From an uncultured Lachnospiraceae bacterium (GTDB lineage Bacteria; Bacillota; Clostridia; Lachnospirales; Lachnospiraceae), in NCBI GenBank assembly GCA_910585995.1, contig CAJUGG010000045.1:1-64000 (forward strand): a stretch of 64,000 bases of DNA, written 5' to 3'. A program made the translations under genes and the position numbers. The notes beneath the pieces are model-generated. The model was given only the letters and a program-made list of their open reading frames with translations. It did not search any database and was not told the origin of the DNA. This document shows, piece by piece, positions 59,354 to 64,000 of this stretch (its first letter is position 1; the number at the start of each line of letters is the position of its first letter).

Positions 59354-60460
59354 ATGAACAGAAAAAGGTTAGCGATGGGATTAAGTGGCGTAATGATGGT
59401 GACATTGCTGGCAGGTTGTGGTCAGTCAGGGGGAAATTCACAGACACAGACGCAAACAGAGACACAGAATACAACAGAATCCCAGACAGAAACATCCGAT
59501 AACTCTGCGGGCGGGGACAAGATCAGAGTAGTGGGATGTGTGTTGTCCATGGATCATACGTTCCAGCAGCAGTTAGCACTTGGCTGGCAGATTCCTCAGA
59601 CCTGGGAGGGAAGTGAGGTCAATATTGATCTGGCTGTTGTGGACAGTCAGGGAGATGTGGAGAAAGAGCTTCAGGCGACAGAGACTTATTTGGACAAAGG
59701 AATCGATGCCTGGGTGGGATATCCGCTGAATGCGGACGCTCTGGAAGCGATCAGTAAAGAGATGATCGATGCAGGTGTGATCGTAGTTACTGAGGGCAAC
59801 AACATGGTACATGAGACGATGGGCATGGTCACAGACGAGAGAGACGGCGGTCTGATGGGCGGCGAGATGTTTGTGGAGTGGTGGAACGCCAACCGCGGGG
59901 ACGAAGCTCCGAATATCCTGGTACTTGGAGATCCTGATTCGGAAGCATTTCAGAGAAAACCGGATGCATTTGTGGAGTATGTGACAGAACATATGGAAAA
60001 TGCCACGATTGTCGGAGAACAGGACAGCAATATGACAGAGGAAGATGCTATGAATATCGTAGCTTCTTATATTACCAGTACCCCACAGCTGAACTTTGTA
60101 TTTTGTGGAACAGATGCAGATGCATTGGGCGCTATGGCGGCGATTGAAGCTTCCGGGCGGACGGATATCGCGATCTGCGGCTGCGGCGGCGAGGACAGCA
60201 TCATTTCCTATCTGTATACGGATATGACAGAAGATATGGGCGGATATGCGTTTGAGGTTGCTTACGGAAAGAGTGCCATTGAGCTGGGATTCTTGATGAT
60301 GGAGGCAGTCGTACAGGTGTATATGGACCCGGAGACCGCAGATTTCAACCATGTAGACTTAGGATTTACGGCACTGACCAGAGAAAATGTGGACGAATAC
60401 GTGCAAAATGCCAACAGCTGGCGTGAGCGGGTTGGTCTCGAACCAAATGTATTTGAGTAG
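59354..60460 (+). CDS. Sugar ABC transporter substrate-binding lipoprotein
   Basis: 368 residues. The lipoprotein signal has the lipobox LLAGC with Cys22, then a Gln/Thr-rich linker (about 25-52). The mature part is a periplasmic-binding-protein type I fold: DKIRVVGCVLSMDHTFQQQL, GIDAWVGYPLNADALEAISK, GVIVVTEGNN, NFVFCGTDADALGAMAAIEA. It is related to RbsB-type pentose/inositol binders; the ligand is unknown. First gene of the operon with RbsA-like ATPase, RbsC-like permease and a dehydrogenase. Confidence 0.92.
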   Translation: MNRKRLAMGLSGVMMVTLLAGCGQSGGNSQTQTQTETQNTTESQTETSDNSAGGDKIRVVGCVLSMDHTFQQQLALGWQIPQTWEGSEVNIDLAVVDSQGDVEKELQATETYLDKGIDAWVGYPLNADALEAISKEMIDAGVIVVTEGNNMVHETMGMVTDERDGGLMGGEMFVEWWNANRGDEAPNILVLGDPDSEAFQRKPDAFVEYVTEHMENATIVGEQDSNMTEEDAMNIVASYITSTPQLNFVFCGTDADALGAMAAIEASGRTDIAICGCGGEDSIISYLYTDMTEDMGGYAFEVAYGKSAIELGFLMMEAVVQVYMDPETADFNHVDLGFTALTRENVDEYVQNANSWRERVGLEPNVFE

Positions 60461-60466
60461 CGGGCT

Positions 60467-60570
60467 AACAGCATCTGTCCGAAAGCAGCCCCGGAAGGAT
60501 TTTACGAAACGAAGTGAAGGAAAATGCTTCCAGACGCTGGGGGCGAAGTGAGGACAGATGCGGAACTTTA
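60467..60570 (+). repeat. Single hairpin repeat between binding protein and ATPase genes
   Basis: GCATCTGTCC (60471-60480) pairs with GGACAGATGC (60552-60561). Inside, CAGCCCC/GGGGGCG and CGGAAGGATTTT/AAAATGCTTCCAG stems form. It ends GCGGAACTTTA, 19 bases before the ATPase ATG. Same family as 28494-28807 and 58902-59104, with unrelated outer-stem sequence. Confidence 0.88.
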
Positions 60571-60588
60571 TTGGAAGAAGGGCGAGAC

Positions 60589-62100
60589 ATGAGTGGAAAA
60601 AGCTTTTTAAGATTGGAGAACATTGCCAAGTCCTTTAGCCACAATCTTGTATTGAAGGATGTTCATTTTTCCATAGAACCAGGAGAAGTCCGGGCACTTT
60701 TGGGGGAAAATGGCGCTGGCAAGAGCACGATGATCAAGATTATCGCAGGCGTGCATAAGCCGGACAGCGGAAAAATCTACATTGACGAAAAAGAAGTTGT
60801 GATAGCGAATCCAAAGGAAGGATTGGATCAGGGAATCTCTGTCATCTATCAGGAACTGGATCTTTTACCGGCGCTTATGGTAGTGCAGAATATTTTTCTG
60901 GGCATCGAGCGAAAAGACCGGTTTGGAATGTTGGATAAAAAGGCCATGGAACGGATGGTGCAGGACTATTTTGACAGTATGGAGATCTCGATTGACCTCC
61001 ATGCCAAAGTAGGAGATCTTCCGATCGCTTCTCAGCAGATGGTGGCGATTGCAAAAGCAGTGGAACATGAGGCACGGCTTTTGATTATGGACGAGCCTTC
61101 TTCTTCTCTTACCAACAAAGAGTTGGAGGTGCTGTACCGGCAGATCCGGCAGTTAAAGGCGCGCAATGTGGCGGTGATCTATATCTCGCATCGGCTGGAA
61201 GAGGTCTACGAGATCTGTGATACCGTGACGATACTTCGGGATGGTGTGATGATCGATACCAGAGAAGTCTCTAAGATCGACCGGCACGAGATGGTCACAC
61301 TGATGATCGGCAGAGAGATCAATGAAGACCGGATGAATCAACGTAAGAGTTTTGACGGCCCTGTGATCTTATCGGCAAGAGAGATCTGCCTTGGCAGGCT
61401 TTTGCATCAGGTGTCTTTTGATGTGAAGAGAGGAGAGATCTTTGGAATCCTGGGACTTGTGGGTTCGGGAGCGATAGAGCTTGGGAAAGTGCTGTATGGG
61501 GTACTCCCGATAGATTCCGGAGAGATCACGGTGGCAGGAGAGAGGCTGCAGATGAAGATGCCTGCAGATGCACTGCATCAGTCGATCTCCTATGTCCCGG
61601 ATGAGCGCAGAGCGCATGGGATCTTCCCGCTATTGAGTGTGGAACAAAATTCGGTGATCACTTCGATCTATCAGTACACCAATCGTCTGGGATTTTTGGA
61701 TCATAAAAAAGTAAGCGCAGCATTTGTGGAATATGTGGACCGATTTGGCATCAAGATCGCCAGTCCTCATCAACCGATTCAATATCTAAGTGGCGGCAAT
61801 CAGCAGAAAGCCCTGATCGCGCGGACGCTTTTAAGCAATACGGATATCATTATCTTAAGCTGTCCCACAAAAGGGATTGACGTGGGGTCAAAATTTGATA
61901 TTTATTCGATTCTGCTGGATTGTGCGAATCAGGGAAAGACGATTATCGCTGTCTCGCAGGAGATTACGGAGTTGGTGCGGATCTGTGACCGGATACTGAT
62001 GTTAAAAGACGGGGAAGTCTATCATGAATATACGGAAGATGAGATATCCGAGACATTGATATACCATGATCTGCTGGCAGAGGGGAGAGAAAAATCATGA
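60589..62100 (+). CDS. Sugar ABC transporter ATPase (RbsA/MglA type)
   Basis: 503 residues from the ATG at 60589 (GGAAGAAGGGCGAGAC upstream); an earlier ATG lies in the repeat. Two nucleotide-binding domains in tandem. The first has Walker A GENGAGKST (39-47) and LLIMDEPSSSLTNKE. The second has the family-typical degenerate Walker A (GLVGSGAIELGK) and signature LSGGNQQKALIARTL. The Walker B of domain 2 reads IIILSCPTKGIDVG, with Ser-Cys in place of the usual Asp-Glu (DEPT in relatives). It energises uptake of the sugar bound by the lipoprotein. The stop overlaps the permease start by 4 bases. Confidence 0.93.
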   Translation: MSGKSFLRLENIAKSFSHNLVLKDVHFSIEPGEVRALLGENGAGKSTMIKIIAGVHKPDSGKIYIDEKEVVIANPKEGLDQGISVIYQELDLLPALMVVQNIFLGIERKDRFGMLDKKAMERMVQDYFDSMEISIDLHAKVGDLPIASQQMVAIAKAVEHEARLLIMDEPSSSLTNKELEVLYRQIRQLKARNVAVIYISHRLEEVYEICDTVTILRDGVMIDTREVSKIDRHEMVTLMIGREINEDRMNQRKSFDGPVILSAREICLGRLLHQVSFDVKRGEIFGILGLVGSGAIELGKVLYGVLPIDSGEITVAGERLQMKMPADALHQSISYVPDERRAHGIFPLLSVEQNSVITSIYQYTNRLGFLDHKKVSAAFVEYVDRFGIKIASPHQPIQYLSGGNQQKALIARTLLSNTDIIILSCPTKGIDVGSKFDIYSILLDCANQGKTIIAVSQEITELVRICDRILMLKDGEVYHEYTEDEISETLIYHDLLAEGREKS

Positions 62101-63053
62101 GCAAACCAGGAAAAAATGCATTTTATAAGGACAAGGGATTTGGAACGGTAGTTGTGTTTATTCTGCTGGTGATCATATTTTCCATCATCTCTGACGCCTT
62201 TTTAACCGTAACTAATATCATGACGATCTTGCTGCAAAATTCTGCGTTGGTGATTATGTCCATGGGCATGACATTTGTCATCATCACTGGCGGCATCGAT
62301 CTGTCCGTGGGAGGCAATATGGCGCTTTGTACGATCTGCGCCTCCATGCTGATCAGGCAGTACCAGCTGCCGATTATCGCAGGTGTGCTAATCTGCCTGG
62401 CAGTGGGCGGCGTGGTAGGGCTTTGCAATGGATTTTGTGTGACCTGCCTTGGCATCCCTCCTCTGTTGGCGACGATTGGCATGGACAGTGTGGCAAGGGG
62501 ACTGGCCTATATCATCTGCGGCGGTGCCACGATCAGCAATATGCCGGATAACTTTAAGCTGTTAGGACGGGGATATATCTTTGGAGTCATCCCCATCGCT
62601 GCTGTGATCGCAGCCGTGGTGGTCGTGATCTATGTGGTGATCCAGAATCATACCGCATTTGCGGTCAGTACCTACGCGATTGGCGGAAATGAGCAGGCAG
62701 CCTATCTGTCCGGGATCAAGACCAAGAGCCTGCTGCGCAGAATCTATGTGCTGATGGGTGTCACCTGCGGCCTTGCGGCTTATATCAATGCTTCGAGACT
62801 GGGAGTGGGGCTGGCGGCTGTGGGAACGGATATGTCGTTTGATGCCGTTACAGCGACGGTATTAGGAGGTACAAGCATCGCCGGAGGAAGCGGCAAGGTG
62901 CAAAGGGCGGTCTTAGGCGCCTTTATCATCGGTGTGATCTTCAATGGTCTGACCATATTGAATGTACAGAGTTTTGAACAGCAGGTGGCAAAGGGCTTGA
63001 TCTTGATTTTATCCATCGGCGTGGATACCGTACGGAATCGAAAAGAAGCCTAA
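62097..63053 (+). CDS. Sugar ABC transporter permease (RbsC type)
   Basis: 318 residues with 8-10 hydrophobic segments. Family signatures are GMTFVIITGGIDLSVG (about 61-76), NGFCVTCLGIPPLLATIGMD and the cytoplasmic EAA-like loop AIGGNEQAAYLSGIKTKSLL (about 200-219), then TATVLGGTSIAGGSGKV. It forms the membrane channel with the ATPase. The ATGA overlap with the ATPase gene indicates coupled translation. Confidence 0.94.
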   Translation: MSKPGKNAFYKDKGFGTVVVFILLVIIFSIISDAFLTVTNIMTILLQNSALVIMSMGMTFVIITGGIDLSVGGNMALCTICASMLIRQYQLPIIAGVLICLAVGGVVGLCNGFCVTCLGIPPLLATIGMDSVARGLAYIICGGATISNMPDNFKLLGRGYIFGVIPIAAVIAAVVVVIYVVIQNHTAFAVSTYAIGGNEQAAYLSGIKTKSLLRRIYVLMGVTCGLAAYINASRLGVGLAAVGTDMSFDAVTATVLGGTSIAGGSGKVQRAVLGAFIIGVIFNGLTILNVQSFEQQVAKGLILILSIGVDTVRNRKEA

Positions 63054-63081
63054 GCAGTATAAGAAAGGAGCACATATTATT

Positions 63082-64000
63082 ATGAAACTTCTGGTTCAGG
63101 GAGCAGGCTATATTGGAGAAGTGCATCTGACCTCCATCACAAAATATCATCTGTGTGAAGTGGCGCTGTGCGAGATGAATGAAGAGCGGCTGCGGGCTGT
63201 GGCAGAGAAATATCAGATTACAGAGACCTATACTTCTCTGGAGGAAGCGCTGAAACATCCGTTTGACGGAGTGATTATCTGTACACCGAATTTTGCCCAC
63301 AAGTCGGACCTGAAACAATGCGTCGAGGCAGGACTTCATGTGATGCTGGAAAAGCCTATGGCAGAATCTTTAGAGTCTGCAAAGGAAATGTATGAATTAT
63401 GTAAACAACATGACCGGTTCGCCTTTGTGGCATATTGTCTGCGCTTTGCCTCTCCTTATCGAAAGATCAAAGACATGATCGAAGAAGGAAGACTTGGAAA
63501 AGTGTTCAGTATCCGCGCTTCTGTGGCGGGCAAAAAAGCGATCTCGGATGCCAGGACCAATTACCGTACCGTCCGGGCACAGGGCGGTGGTGTGATCAGT
63601 GATTTTTCCCATGAGATCGACTATTCGCTCTGGTTTGCAGATGCACCGGTGACGCGGGTGAGATGTATCGGCAGCAGAGCTGTCCATAAAGACTGGGATG
63701 TACTGGATACGGCAGAGTTATTGATTCAATGTGAAAATGATATCACACTGTCTGTCCATATGGATTTTCTGCAGCCTTATTTTGGCAGGACCATAGAGAT
63801 CTATGGTACAAAAGGGGCGATTCGCTGGAGAGATAATGAATGTATCAAATTTTATGACGAAGAACAAGGCGCCTGGACAGATATGGAATCCGCGATCAAC
63901 TGGGAACATGTCTATCGGGATGAGGTGATTCATTATCTGGACTGTCTTGCGAATCACAAGAGACCATTCGTAGATGAAAAAAGCGGCTATGAGACTTATC
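63082..64000 (+). CDS. Gfo/Idh/MocA-family oxidoreductase (cut by window end)
   Basis: 306 codons are present without a stop. An N-terminal Rossmann fold (MKLLVQGAGYIGEVHLTSI) with the family motif EKPMAESLESA near 94-104 is followed by the substrate domain with GGGVISDFSHEIDYSLWF, which contains the D-x-x-x-H-like catalytic pair. The glycine motif is G-x-G-Y-I rather than G-x-G-x-x-G. It likely oxidises the imported sugar or inositol-type substrate with NAD(P). AGAAAGGAGCAC precedes the ATG, 28 bases after the permease, so it belongs to the operon. Confidence 0.9.
   Translation, partial: MKLLVQGAGYIGEVHLTSITKYHLCEVALCEMNEERLRAVAEKYQITETYTSLEEALKHPFDGVIICTPNFAHKSDLKQCVEAGLHVMLEKPMAESLESAKEMYELCKQHDRFAFVAYCLRFASPYRKIKDMIEEGRLGKVFSIRASVAGKKAISDARTNYRTVRAQGGGVISDFSHEIDYSLWFADAPVTRVRCIGSRAVHKDWDVLDTAELLIQCENDITLSVHMDFLQPYFGRTIEIYGTKGAIRWRDNECIKFYDEEQGAWTDMESAINWEHVYRDEVIHYLDCLANHKRPFVDEKSGYETY

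Overview
The window reads as the chromosome of an anaerobic, spore-forming gut Firmicute, most likely of the family Lachnospiraceae (Clostridium cluster XIVa). The grounds are SpoIID and SpoIIQ-like proteins, a large SRP RNA of the Bacillus/Clostridium type, a T-box in front of ileS, FabK as the only enoyl-ACP reductase, a reverse rubrerythrin, and strong AGGAGG-type ribosome sites. No species can be named from sequence alone.

Region by region. 1-344: the 3' end of a 23S rRNA, then tRNA-Asn and tRNA-Cys. 548-3500: a gene graveyard (a decayed unknown gene, the C-terminal half of a YhcG-type nuclease, a flavin-binding protein with an amber codon, the first 28 codons of an FMN reductase, a 5'-truncated DUF4405 membrane protein). 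3793-5823: an orphan NADAR-type antitoxin and a membrane diguanylate cyclase. 5845-6304: SRP RNA. 6306-18975: DD-carboxypeptidase, T-box plus ileS, glycogen phosphorylase, SpoIID/SpoIIQ-like pair, hemolysin III, NlpC/P60 hydrolase, PerR-like regulator and reverse rubrerythrin. 19087-25069: DnaA-box cluster, trmB, tRNA-Lys, phosphofructokinase, dnaX-ybaB-recR, galM. 25071-31230: fatty acid synthesis genes fabH, acpP, fabK, fabD, fabG, fabF and fabZ, with three FabT-type operators and no fabT or acc genes. 31538-39894: alpha-glucosidase, small membrane proteins, cyclopropane synthase and a fructose PTS operon. 40117-40670: Hsp20 with a CIRCE operator.

40653-56355 is an integrated element of about 15.7 kb bounded by an exact 40-bp direct repeat that overlaps the CIRCE/hsp20 promoter. 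It has a tyrosine integrase, two repressors, a phage-like replication module (DnaD-like initiator and helicase loader), a tail tape-measure protein with a small companion, a Rha regulator, an ImmA-type protease, a HIRAN protein and a type I toxin/antisense RNA pair. It has no terminase, portal, capsid, lysin or recognisable holin. It is either a heavily deleted prophage or a phage satellite that kept a tape measure. It also holds two unusual arrays of short diverged repeats.

56411-58045: toxin-antitoxin remains (broken hicA, intact hicB, repressor scrap, Uma2 pair). 58107-64000: a DeoR regulator and a sugar ABC transporter operon (binding protein, ATPase, permease) followed by a Gfo/Idh/MocA oxidoreductase cut by the window end.

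The most unusual signals are two families of structured DNA repeats whose conserved cores sit inside self-complementary arms of unrelated sequence. One family has two ~200-bp hairpins (31236-31461 and 36775-36970). The other has six copies at three loci, each ending in GCGGAACT just 5' of the ribosome binding site of the next gene.
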